Assembly: GCF_017368795.1 (NCBI RefSeq)
Contig: NZ_JAFNLL010000015.1
Location: forward strand, 31,741 to 95,740
Origin: Arthrobacter cavernae
GTDB taxonomy: Bacteria > Actinomycetota > Actinomycetes > Actinomycetales > Micrococcaceae
DNA length: 64,000 bases
Reading direction: 5' to 3'
This document shows positions 43,974 to 54,412 of this stretch, piece after piece (the stretch's first letter is position 1; each line of letters starts with the position of its first letter). Position numbers and translations under genes: made by a program. Below the pieces are notes generated by a model. That model had not been told where the DNA came from. It was given only the letters and a program-made list of their open reading frames with translations, and made no database searches.

Positions 43974-44500
43974 GCAAGAATCTTCCATACGCGACGTCGG
44001 CGTCGATACCGTCCTTCCGGCTGCACAGCAGTTCGTTCAACGACGGCGCCACCTTGCCCCCCGCGCAGACCAGCGCCCGGTTTGGCGTGGCCGGAGGGAA
44101 GGATGAGTCGCCGCAACTGAGCTGGGGGCCGGTTCCGGAAGGCACCAAGAGCCTCGCCGTGACGGTTTTTGACCCCGATGCCCCCGGCGGCGGCTTCTGG
44201 CACTGGGCCGCGGCAGGCATCCCCGCTGGCACGGGGTCGTTGGCGGCCGGTGCGGGGTCGCCGGACGGCGGGATGCTTCCCGCGGGCGCGTTCCAGTTGA
44301 AGAACGACGCCGGATTCTCCGGTTACCTGGGCGCCGCGCCGCCCAGGGGCCACGGACCGCACAGATACGTTGTGGCCGTGCATGCGCTGGACGTTGCGGA
44401 TCTGGGCCTCGGTGCCGGTGCGCCTTCCAGCAAACTTGGCCCTAAGCTGGACCAGCACACGCTGGGCCGGGCTGTCATCACGGGCAGGTTCGAGCGGTGA
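43970..44500 (+). CDS. YbhB/YbcL-family PEBP protein
   Basis: 176 residues of the phosphatidylethanolamine-binding / Raf-kinase-inhibitor-like family: PQLSWGPVPEGTKSLAVTVFDPDAPGGGFWHW in parts, GYLGAAPPRGHGPHRYVVAVHAL, ending KLGPKLDQHTLGRAVITGRF. The DPDAP and PPRGHGPHRY motifs line the anion-binding pocket. Function in bacteria unsettled. Cytoplasmic (no signal peptide). Coupled to the upstream sugar kinase. Confidence 0.93.
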   Translation: MSKNLPYATSASIPSFRLHSSSFNDGATLPPAQTSARFGVAGGKDESPQLSWGPVPEGTKSLAVTVFDPDAPGGGFWHWAAAGIPAGTGSLAAGAGSPDGGMLPAGAFQLKNDAGFSGYLGAAPPRGHGPHRYVVAVHALDVADLGLGAGAPSSKLGPKLDQHTLGRAVITGRFER

Positions 44501-44544
44501 CGGGCGGCGGGCGGTCGCGCAAGGCTGCCACGTAGACTGACGTA

Positions 44545-45354
44545 ATGCGCCTTGTAGCAAGCGATATCGACGGCACCATCCTTGGCCACGACGGCAAGAT
44601 CAGCGACCGCACCATCCGTGCGTTCCACGCGTGCCGGGAGGCCGGCGTCGAGCTGGTCTTTGTAACCGGCCGCCCGCCGCGCTGGTTGACCCCCCTGCAG
44701 GAGCAGCTGGGGCACAGCGGCACGGTGATCTGTTCCAACGGTGCCGTGGTCTGGGATCTCGCCGCGGAGAAGGCGCTGGCCTCGCATGTGCTGGGCATGG
44801 ACGCCGTGCTGGAAGCGCGGACGATCATCAAGTCCATCCGCCCCGACGCCCTGTTCGCCGCCGAGACGCTCACCGGGTTCCACCTCGAGCCCGGGTTCAT
44901 CGAGAACGCCACCAGCGAGCTGCTCTCGGAGGTCACCCCCGCTCCGCTGCGCCAAACGCTTACCGCGGACGACGCCGTCGTGAAGTTCCTGGCCATCAGC
45001 CGCAGCGTCAGCCCGGACGACTTCCTGGCGGAAATCCAGCCCGCCGTGGCGCACCTGGTGACCACCACGCACTCGGCGCCGCGGACCGCGCTCCTGGAAA
45101 TGTCCGTTCCCGGTGTCAACAAGGCCGTGACGCTGGCCGAGTACGCGGCGTCGCTGGGGATCGATGCCGCCGATGTGGTGGCCTTCGGGGACATGCCCAA
45201 CGACATCGAGATGCTCCGCTGGGCCGGTGAAGGCTATGCGATGGCCAGCGGCCACCCCGAGGCCATCAGTGCCGCGGGGCAGCAGGCCCCGCACTTCGAC
45301 GACGACGGCGTGGCCCAGGTCCTCGAGGCGAAGCTCGCCGCCCAGCGGGTTTAG
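44545..45354 (+). CDS. Cof-type HAD-family phosphatase
   Basis: 269 residues. Motif I ASDIDGTILG (nucleophile Asp7, Asp9), motif II VTGRPP, motif III Lys in NKAVTLAEYA, and motif IV VVAFGDMPNDIEML; a large C2-type cap lies between about 80 and 195. Hydrolyses sugar phosphates or similar small phosphates in the cytoplasm. Monocistronic. Confidence 0.92.
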   Translation: MRLVASDIDGTILGHDGKISDRTIRAFHACREAGVELVFVTGRPPRWLTPLQEQLGHSGTVICSNGAVVWDLAAEKALASHVLGMDAVLEARTIIKSIRPDALFAAETLTGFHLEPGFIENATSELLSEVTPAPLRQTLTADDAVVKFLAISRSVSPDDFLAEIQPAVAHLVTTTHSAPRTALLEMSVPGVNKAVTLAEYAASLGIDAADVVAFGDMPNDIEMLRWAGEGYAMASGHPEAISAAGQQAPHFDDDGVAQVLEAKLAAQRV

Positions 45355-45512
45355 TCTGCCGCTGAAGTCGCCGGGCAGCCTTGCCGGCCATATGCCCGGA
45401 AAGGCATGTTTCATCTTTTTCCCAGCCGGCATACAACTGCCGTTCAACTTCCGCCCGTAGGCTTCCAGCCAGGGCCGTGGAACTTCGGCCTGTTGAACCT
45501 GCAGGGGGACAC

Positions 45513-45761
45513 ATGGGAAAGCGCCGAAACCAGGCTTTGAACACCGCACCGCTGAGGCGCGTGCAGCCGGACCGCCACTGGAAGTCACTGCGCCAGGGCG
45601 ACCGTGTCAGCGTCACCCTTGAGCCGGGCTACGAATCGGTGGGAGTGGTGGACGCCGTCACCGGCGACGCCACGGCAGTGTGGGTGCACCTCGACGGAGG
45701 CCGCGGCCGCACGCTGGTGCACTGCAGCGACGGCGTGGCCGTCATCCCCAAGGATTGCTGA
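45513..45761 (+). CDS. hypothetical protein, small beta-rich
   Basis: 82 residues: basic start MGKRRNQALNTAPLRR, then RQGDRVSVTLEPGYESVGVVDAVTGDATAVWVHLDGGRGRTLVHCSDG in parts, which reads like an SH3-like barrel. GCAGGGGG lies upstream of ATG 45513. No known family recognised. A coding-like composition and a proper ribosome site support it. Confidence 0.62.
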   Translation: MGKRRNQALNTAPLRRVQPDRHWKSLRQGDRVSVTLEPGYESVGVVDAVTGDATAVWVHLDGGRGRTLVHCSDGVAVIPKDC

Positions 45762-45823
45762 GCCCCGCCAAGCCCTCCCGGCTGCACCGCTGGCCCGTAC
45801 ACTGGGCGGGATAGGCTACGGAG

Positions 45824-46609
45824 GTGAACCATCCGCTGCCCTATTTCACCCGTCCGGACGGGAGCGCAGGACCGCTCGCCCTGGCCCATCGCGGCTACTC
45901 GCGGGACGGTTTGGAGAACTCCATGGCCGCCTTTCGCGCTGCCGTGGAGCTGGGCATCGGCCATCTGGAAACGGACGTCCACACCACCGCCGACGGCGTC
46001 CTGCTGCTGTTCCACGACGACGCCTTGGACCGCGTGACGGACAGTGAGGGCCGCATTGCGGACCTCACCGCGGCCCAGGTGGCGCAGGCCAGGATCGGCG
46101 GCCGTGAAGCCATCCCCACCTTCGATCAGCTGGCGACGGAGTTCCCCAAGGCAAGGCTGAATCTGGACGTCAAGGACTGGAACTCGGTCCGCACCCTGGC
46201 CGCGGCAATCGAGCGCCACGACGCCCATGACCGCATGCTCGTCACGAGCTTTTCGGACCGCCGGCGACGCGCGGTGCTGCGCCTGCTGAGCCGCCGCACG
46301 GCGACCTCCGCGGGCCTGCCTCTGACAGCCGCCTTCGTCCTGCTGGGCCCGGTCCTGCCGACCGGCCTGCTGCGGCGGCTACTGCACGACGTGGACGCCT
46401 TCCAGGTCCCGGTGGGCTTCGGCCCGGTCCGGGTCATTACCGCCGGTTTTCTCAGGCGGGCCCACCGCCTGGGCATCCAGGTGCATGTCTGGACCATCAA
46501 TGATCCCGCGCACATGCGGGATCTCCTGGACCTGGGCGTGGACGGGATTGTCACCGACCGCTCGGACCTCCTCAAAGAGGTTCTGCAGGGCCGCGGGGAC
46601 TGGGACTAA
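45824..46609 (+). CDS. glycerophosphodiester phosphodiesterase
   Basis: 261-residue GDPD TIM barrel. Catalytic His22 and Arg23 in LAHRGY, Glu31-Asn32 in LENSMAAF, metal ligands Glu49 and Asp51 in ETDVH and His64 in LLFHDDALDR; C-terminal IQVHVWTINDPAHMRDLLDLGVDGIVTD in parts. Splits glycerophosphodiesters to glycerol-3-phosphate and an alcohol. No signal peptide. GTG start at 45824 is the first start before the conserved domain. Confidence 0.93.
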   Translation: MNHPLPYFTRPDGSAGPLALAHRGYSRDGLENSMAAFRAAVELGIGHLETDVHTTADGVLLLFHDDALDRVTDSEGRIADLTAAQVAQARIGGREAIPTFDQLATEFPKARLNLDVKDWNSVRTLAAAIERHDAHDRMLVTSFSDRRRRAVLRLLSRRTATSAGLPLTAAFVLLGPVLPTGLLRRLLHDVDAFQVPVGFGPVRVITAGFLRRAHRLGIQVHVWTINDPAHMRDLLDLGVDGIVTDRSDLLKEVLQGRGDWD

Positions 46610-46761
46610 CTTCCGGCCGCGGCGGCGACAGAGTGCCTTCCGAGTTGGGTCGCGCATTGTTGGTCTGTTGATTGAGGCTGTGTCGATCCGTGCTGGCTGC
46701 GATTTGTCGACTTCTGTGATTCGTGATGGAACCACGATGGGGTTGCCGGACACTTATAGGT

Positions 46762-47376
46762 ATGGGGGACACTGGGAAGGGATCCACGGACGGTGAGCTT
46801 TGGCTGCGCGTCATGGATGGTGACGGTTCCGCTTTTGCTTCCCTCTTCATACGCCACCGGGACCGCGTCTTCGTCCACAGTCTCCGGCTGGTGAAAACTC
46901 CCTTTGAGGCTGAAGACGTCACCGCCATGGTGTTCCTTGAGGCCTGGCGCTGCAGATCCAGAATCCGGCTGGCCAACGATTCGATGCTCGGTTGGTTGCT
47001 GATAACTGCCACGAACGTGGCAAGGAACAAGCTCAGGTCCACGCTGCGCTATGAACGCCTCCTCCGGAAACTTCCGCAGTGCCAGGCGGTGCCGGATCAC
47101 AGCGACTGGGTGGCTGAGACGGTGGACGAGGACCGGCGGTCTGAACTCCTGCACCAGGCTTACCGTTCGCTGGGTCGGCGGGACCAGGAAATTGTTGCGC
47201 TCTGCGTTCTTGAGGACATGGGCACAGCTGAGGTGAGCGAGCTGCTGGGCATTCCATCGGGCACCGTGAAGTCCCGGCTGTCACGCGCCAAAGGGAAACT
47301 TGCACAGCTGATGAACCCACAAGCCGGGTTCCTGCCGGCACCGCGCCCGCTCACGCCTGAAGAGGAAAGACCATGA
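46762..47376 (+). CDS. ECF-type sigma-70 factor
   Basis: 204 residues. Region 2 about 15-80 (SAFASLFIRHRDRVFVHSLRL, EAEDVTAMVFLEAWR) and region 4 about 125-180 (LGRRDQEIVALCVLEDMGTAEVSELLGIPSGTVKSRLSRAKGKL in parts). The ATG at 46762 is 3 nt after TTATAGG, suggesting leaderless translation from a promoter with GGAAC at 46728-46732; an in-frame ATG at 46723 is less likely. Overlaps the next gene (ATGA), whose membrane product may be its anti-sigma factor. Confidence 0.88.
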   Translation: MGDTGKGSTDGELWLRVMDGDGSAFASLFIRHRDRVFVHSLRLVKTPFEAEDVTAMVFLEAWRCRSRIRLANDSMLGWLLITATNVARNKLRSTLRYERLLRKLPQCQAVPDHSDWVAETVDEDRRSELLHQAYRSLGRRDQEIVALCVLEDMGTAEVSELLGIPSGTVKSRLSRAKGKLAQLMNPQAGFLPAPRPLTPEEERP

Positions 47377-47930
47377 ATGAGATTCCGCGTTCACCGCGCT
47401 TCAATGCGGAACGCAGCGCAGCCATCGAGGCGCTCCTGGCCAGCGTCGTGCGGGACGGAACGCCGGAAAACCGGCACTTCCAGAACACCAAAAGCAAGAG
47501 GATTCTGCTTTCCGGTGTCGCCGTCGCCCTGGTGGCAACCGGGGCAGCGGCCGTAATGCAGCTGCCCGTCACGGACAAAAGCTCGGTACTTTGCTTCGCC
47601 CGAGCCGAACTCCACGGCAACCAGTTCCCCGGCACCACAGTTGTACTGGGGGAAGGGGCGAGGCCCGGCGAGCCAGCGCCACGCAACCCTATCCCTATCG
47701 GGGACGCGTTGGCCGTCTGCAGTGACATGTGGGCACAACACGTGCTCGACGCGAATACCCCCAACGGCTCGGCGGGTGGCCCGGGCCGGCACGACCCGAC
47801 CTTCTCTCACCCTGTGCCAAACCCTTTGACAGTATGTGTGCTCAATGACGGCCGCGCCGCGGTCATCCCCGGGGACGAAAAAGTGTGCGGTTCACTGGGA
47901 CTTGCCTTAAAGACCGATACCGCCCCCTGA
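47373..47930 (+). CDS. membrane protein coupled to ECF sigma factor, possible anti-sigma
   Basis: 185 residues: cytoplasmic N-terminus of about 42 residues, one transmembrane helix (about 43-62, RILLSGVAVALVATGAAAVM), and an extracytoplasmic domain with four or more cysteines (VLCFARAELHG, LAVCSDMWAQHVL, LTVCVLNDG, KVCGSLGLAL). Topology and coupling fit an anti-sigma factor, but the classical zinc HxxxCxxC domain is missing from the short N-terminus, so the role remains inferred. Confidence 0.72.
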   Translation: MNEIPRSPRFNAERSAAIEALLASVVRDGTPENRHFQNTKSKRILLSGVAVALVATGAAAVMQLPVTDKSSVLCFARAELHGNQFPGTTVVLGEGARPGEPAPRNPIPIGDALAVCSDMWAQHVLDANTPNGSAGGPGRHDPTFSHPVPNPLTVCVLNDGRAAVIPGDEKVCGSLGLALKTDTAP

Positions 47931-48062
47931 CCAATCCCAGCCCTCGTTCCGTTCAAGGTTCCTCAAACGGGATACCCCTCCTCGCGGGGGAATGGCCGCG
48001 AAGGACCGTCTCGGTTCCAAGGAACTGAGACGGCGACGAATGGTCCTGCTCGCAGCGGGTGG

Positions 48063-48935
48063 TCATCCGTTGTGCCAGTGGGAGGGCATTTCCAGATCCG
48101 GGGGCAGAAGGGTTGCGCAGCTGCCTCTGGCGGCGTTGAGCTGCGGCTGGGTCAGGTAAAGGGCCTTCGACAGATCAGCACCTTCAAGCCGTGCGTCCCT
48201 GAAGTCTGCGCCGAGCAGGTCCACGCCCGACAAGTCACTGTCGCGCAGATCCGCGGCAATGAGGTAGGCCCCTCTGAGATCTGCCCCGCACAACCTGCGG
48301 GATCTGAGATTCTTGCCCATCAGATCTGCTCCCGGCGTCAGCGCGGAATCCAGATGGTCGTCACCGGCGGCAAAGTAGGAGGCCCGAACTTCTTCGCTGA
48401 CATCCATCAGCGTTGACCTCACCTGGGAGTGAAGATCTTCAACATCCATCGAAAGCAGCTCCGGCAGCTCGCCACCGACTGCCTGCCCGATCGTGTTCCT
48501 GAGCTGCACCGCACGACTCGAGGCATCGGGATCGAAAGTTCGCGTCTGGGCCTCGGCCAGATACCAGAGCATCTCATGGAGCTGCCGGGCGGCTTTGAAT
48601 GCGGAAAACATCTCGTCTTTGGTGTCAAGGTTATCCAGCCAGCTCTTTCCGGCGAAGAACCCTTGCGATACGTTCTGGCCGGCCCCGAAGCAGTCAAAGA
48701 CCGCGCAGCCACGAAAGCCCCTCGGGCGCAGGCTGTCGTGGATTGAGCAGGAGAAGTCAGGCGCAAGGTTTTGGCATGGAGAGCCTGCGGGTTTGTCGAG
48801 GGCAAAATCCGCCGAACGCGAGAATCCGAAGGCCGTACAGCAGAGGGCGAAGCAGTTACCGCAGTCAGGGCGCAGGGATTGCCGGTCGAGGGCAGGCGAA
48901 GAGGGCTCGGGGGATTTGGCCGATGTCGTTTGCAT
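48063..48935 (-). CDS. pentapeptide-repeat protein with N-terminal Cys cluster
   Basis: 290 residues. Residues 25-82 contain eight cysteines in a CxxCxxxCC... pattern (Cys25, 28, 32, 33, 54, 63, 77, 82) resembling YkgJ-type zinc/iron cluster proteins. A helical middle (about 85-200) leads to a right-handed pentapeptide helix (about 205-270; GADLMGKNLRSRRLCGADLRGAYLIAADL in parts). Pentapeptide proteins can mimic DNA, but no gyrase-protection assignment is possible. ATG 48935 follows GGAAGATC. A 10-bp hairpin lies upstream. Unknown function. Confidence 0.82.
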   Translation of the reverse strand: MQTTSAKSPEPSSPALDRQSLRPDCGNCFALCCTAFGFSRSADFALDKPAGSPCQNLAPDFSCSIHDSLRPRGFRGCAVFDCFGAGQNVSQGFFAGKSWLDNLDTKDEMFSAFKAARQLHEMLWYLAEAQTRTFDPDASSRAVQLRNTIGQAVGGELPELLSMDVEDLHSQVRSTLMDVSEEVRASYFAAGDDHLDSALTPGADLMGKNLRSRRLCGADLRGAYLIAADLRDSDLSGVDLLGADFRDARLEGADLSKALYLTQPQLNAARGSCATLLPPDLEMPSHWHNG

Positions 48936-49335
48936 GTGATCTTCCAGTGGTGAGTTCGGTGGTGGGCCGGCGGGTCGGGGAACTCCAAATGGAGTTCCCC
49001 TCGCGGGGTACACGGAATCACCGCTCCTCTATGGAGCGAACTGGAATCGCTGTAAAAGCTCTGGGTCACAGAGAAAAATGAAATATCACTGGCATCAGAA
49101 TACCTGTCCGCCCCCGATGTCGAACCACAGTGTGAGAACAGCTGGGCGCTGCACTTTGGATGTAGCCGTTCTCAGGACTGGATTGGCTCTCACCTGACAG
49201 CCAGTTTTGTGCAGAGGACTTCGGACATCCGTGCACTCGTCTTAGAGGAAAATGACACGCGCCTTGCGGCTTGTTCGCGGTGGACGCGGGCGGGAGACTG
49301 GGTGTGGTTCAAACACGCGTGCGGGAGGTGGCCCT
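48936..49335. other. divergent intergenic region pentapeptide protein / VOC protein
   Basis: 400 nt without a supported gene. It contains the hairpin at 48977-49000 and a markedly AT-richer stretch at 49050-49260 likely holding promoters for both flanking genes. An open frame starting at 49252 merely extends the VOC gene upstream and is not protein-like. Confidence 0.5.
48977..49000. promoter_or_regulatory. 10-bp hairpin GGGGAACTCC-AAAT-GGAGTTCCCC
   Basis: Perfect inverted repeat with 4-nt loop, 42 nt upstream of the pentapeptide-protein start. Could be an operator or a leader hairpin; no regulator is adjacent. Confidence 0.55.
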
Positions 49336-49776
49336 GTGGCTGTTCAACGGATGGATAACGTCGCCATCGTCGTCGACGACCTGGACGCGGCTGTCGCGTT
49401 CTTCACCGAACTCGGCATGGAGATGGAAGGCGGGGGGCCGATCGAAGGCCTTTGGGCGGACCGCACCGTCGGACTCGACGGCGTCCGGAGCGACATCGCA
49501 ATGATGCGGACTCCGGACGGCCACAGCAAGTTGGAGCTGACCAAGTATCACACTCCCGCTGCGTCCGCCGCCGGGCCGGAGAACCCGCCGCCCAACACGC
49601 TGGGCCTGCATCGCGTCATGTTCGCTGTCGACGACATCGACGACACCATCGTCCGCCTGCGCGCCCACGGCGCGGAACTCCTCGGCGAGGTCGCGCAGTA
49701 CGAGACCATGTTCCGGCTCTGCTACCTCCGCGGCCCCGCGGGCATCATCGTCGCCCTGGCCGAACAGATCGGCTGA
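49336..49776 (+). CDS. VOC family protein
   Basis: 146 residues. Two VOC modules: VQRMDNVAIVVDDLDAAVAFFTELGM and LGLHRVMFAVDDIDDTIVRLRAHGAELLGE, ending CYLRGPAGIIVALAEQIG. The Asp/His/Glu positions (after RMDNVAIVV, KLELTKY, GLHRVMF, IIVALAE) suit a glyoxalase-type metal site. GTG 49336 is preceded by GGGAGG. Substrate unknown. Confidence 0.88.
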   Translation: MAVQRMDNVAIVVDDLDAAVAFFTELGMEMEGGGPIEGLWADRTVGLDGVRSDIAMMRTPDGHSKLELTKYHTPAASAAGPENPPPNTLGLHRVMFAVDDIDDTIVRLRAHGAELLGEVAQYETMFRLCYLRGPAGIIVALAEQIG

Positions 49777-50066
49777 CACGAGCCTGCACCCCAGACCGAG
49801 CGCAACACGAAACCACCGGACCCCGATTGCGCATCGAACAAGTGGTGCCCGCTGAGGGATCCGCTTGCGGGCGGCCGACACCTTCTCCTAATCCGACGTG
49901 GTGTCTCAAGTGTCTCGAAACGCATGCGATGCAAGACCACGCAAAGCCCCAGGCTGTGACCCCAAGCGATCACAGCACGCCGCCTTTCCCGCCAAGCTCC
50001 ACAGCCAAACCGTGAAATATCTCAACGGGAAAGCGCATTCCGCCTGCTAGCTGGCAGGATGGAGGA
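49777..50066. other. intergenic region VOC / glycerate kinase
   Basis: 290 nt. I see no gene, hairpin or repeat that can be supported. The last 60 nt are AT-richer and probably contain the glycerate kinase promoter. Confidence 0.4.
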
Positions 50067-51209
50067 ATGCGCATTCTGATCGCCCCGGACAAGTTCAAAG
50101 GATCCCTCACGGCCGCTGAGGCCGCCTCGGCCATGGCAGAGGGGGTGCTGCGCGTCTACCCGGACGCCGTGGCCACCCAGTTCCCCGTGGCCGACGGCGG
50201 CGAGGGCACCCTGGAGGCGGCCGTCGCCGCCGGCTACGAGGAGCGGGTCAACGCCGTGGTGGGCCCCATCCTGAAGCCGGTCGGCGCGGCCTGGGCCATC
50301 CGCAAGGATACCTTCGGCGGCGCCACCGCGGTGATCGAAACCGCCCAGGCGTCCGGCCTGGCCCAGATGGAGCCCACGCCGGAGAATTCCATCCGCGCCC
50401 ACAGCTATGGCTGCGGCCAGCTGATCGCGGCGGCGCTGGATGCGGGCGCCACCGAGATTGTGCTGGGGCTGGGCGGTTCGGCCATGTCCGACGGCGGCAG
50501 CGGCGCCTTGCGCGCGCTGGGGCTGAAGCCGCTCGACGCCGCCGGGAACGTGGTCCCGCTGGGCGGCGGCTCGCTGGCCGACGTCGTCGCCGTGGACGTC
50601 TCCGGGCTGGATCCGCGCTTGGCCACGGCAAAGTTCCGCATCGCCGTCGACGTCCAGAACCCGCTCTACGGCAGCGACGGCGCCGCCCACGTTTTCGGCC
50701 CCCAGAAGGGCGCCGACGCCGACGCCATCGAACTGCTCGACGCCGGTCTGCGCAACTGGGCGTCCGTGCTGCGCGAGGCCACCGGGCGCGATGTCAACGT
50801 TCCCGGGGCCGGAGCGGCAGGCGGCTTCCCGGCGTCGTTCCTGGCCTTCACGGACGCCGCGCTGGAAGGCGGCTTCGCGCTGGTGGCCGGGCTGACCGGG
50901 CTCGCGGCGCACCTGGGCGAAGTCGATCTGGTCATCACCGGTGAGGGATCCATGGACGAGCAGTCCCTCACGGGCAAGGCGCCCATCGCCCTGGCCGATT
51001 CGGCGCGGAGCCGCGGCATCCCCGTCGTGGTGGTCGCCGGACGGATCCTGGTCACCCCGGAGGCCTTGGCCGAGCACGGGATCGTGGCCGCCGCCCAGCT
51101 GCTGGATGTCGCCCAGCGCAAGGACGGCGTCCCGGACGCCACCGACGCCGTTGCTAACGCTGCCAAATACCTGGCCTGGGCTACCGCGCAGGTGCTCGAG
51201 GGGGCCTGA
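50067..51209 (+). CDS. glycerate kinase
   Basis: 380-residue GarK/GlxK-type kinase: MRILIAPDKFKGSLTAAEAA at the start, PVADGGEGTLEA, ALDAGATEIVLGLGGSAMSDGG, DVQNPLYGSDGAAHVFGPQKGA and DLVITGEGSMDEQSLTGKAP. Phosphorylates D-glycerate to 2- or 3-phosphoglycerate with ATP. No glyoxylate-pathway gene is adjacent. Cytoplasmic. Confidence 0.96.
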   Translation: MRILIAPDKFKGSLTAAEAASAMAEGVLRVYPDAVATQFPVADGGEGTLEAAVAAGYEERVNAVVGPILKPVGAAWAIRKDTFGGATAVIETAQASGLAQMEPTPENSIRAHSYGCGQLIAAALDAGATEIVLGLGGSAMSDGGSGALRALGLKPLDAAGNVVPLGGGSLADVVAVDVSGLDPRLATAKFRIAVDVQNPLYGSDGAAHVFGPQKGADADAIELLDAGLRNWASVLREATGRDVNVPGAGAAGGFPASFLAFTDAALEGGFALVAGLTGLAAHLGEVDLVITGEGSMDEQSLTGKAPIALADSARSRGIPVVVVAGRILVTPEALAEHGIVAAAQLLDVAQRKDGVPDATDAVANAAKYLAWATAQVLEGA

Positions 51210-51402
51210 AGCCCTGAGGTCATGCACATCGTAGGACCGCGGCCCGAGCCGGCACTAATTCCCGCCGCCGGGCAGATAATGAATGTACAAGCATGGCTTT
51301 GACCTCTGCCATGCACCTACGATGCGACGACCCCCGCCGGGCCGCCGTCGTCTCCGCAGGGCTGGCAGCCAGCCAGCACGGCAAATCGAATCGAGGAGCA
51401 CC

Positions 51403-51867
51403 ATGTCCAACTTGAAAGAGCGGCTGCACGCAGACGTCGTCAGCCACATAAAGGACGGCAACCGCGTCGCCCTGTCCACCGTGCGCAACGTCCTGAGCGA
51501 GATCGACACCCGTGAGAAGGCAGGCAAGGCGCCAATCCACCTGGACGATGCCCAGATCACGGCCATGCTGCAGAAAGAGGCTGCCCACCGCCACGAGACT
51601 GCCCACATTTACGAAGAAGCGGGAAAGACCGAGCGCGCAGCCGCGGAAATCGCAGAGGCCGAGGTCATCGAGGCCTACCTGCCGGAACCGTTGACCGCCG
51701 CTGAAGTCGAGTCCATTGTTGACGAAGCCATTGCTTCGTTGAAGGCCGACGGCGTTGAGCTGTCCCTTATCCACATGGGCTATGTCATGAAGCCGGTCAC
51801 CGAGAAGGTCGCCGGCCGTTTTGATGGCAAGGCGGTCAGTGAGATCGTCCGGGCGCGGCTCTCGTAG
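51403..51867 (+). CDS. GatB/YqeY domain protein
   Basis: 154-residue helical YqeY protein: MSNLKERLHADVVSHIKDGN, LSTVRNVLSEIDTREKAGK, EAEVIEAYLPEPLTAAEVES, IHMGYVMKPVTEKVAGRFDGKAVSEIVR in parts. Related to the tail domain of GatB, so it may bind tRNA. GAGGAG precedes ATG 51403. Downstream hairpin at 51884 terminates the gene. Confidence 0.95.
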   Translation: MSNLKERLHADVVSHIKDGNRVALSTVRNVLSEIDTREKAGKAPIHLDDAQITAMLQKEAAHRHETAHIYEEAGKTERAAAEIAEAEVIEAYLPEPLTAAEVESIVDEAIASLKADGVELSLIHMGYVMKPVTEKVAGRFDGKAVSEIVRARLS

Positions 51868-51883
51868 GGAAACATAACGGAGA

Positions 51884-51914
51884 ACGACGGCGGCAGCCAC
51901 GTGGCCGCCGTCGT
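51884..51914. terminator. hairpin between YqeY and UvrA-like genes
   Basis: 11-bp perfect stem ACGACGGCGGC/GCCGCCGTCGT (51884-51894 with 51904-51914), 9-nt loop, between convergent genes. Same stem sequence starts the terminator at 61381. Confidence 0.75.
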
Positions 51915-51974
51915 CCAATTGCTGCAGGCTTGTAGCTGCTAGCGAGCTCGGGGCAGCCCTCCTCCTGGGCCCGG

Positions 51975-54368
<2,394 letters not shown>

Positions 54369-54412
54369 CGGGTCTCCATCGTTTGCGCGGGGCCGCCCTT
54401 GTAAGGACGCAG

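Noticed and set aside
49252..49335. N-terminal extension of the VOC protein
   Set aside because: The segment is Arg/Gly-rich and not protein-like; GTG 49336 has a good GGGAGG site and starts the VOC fold.
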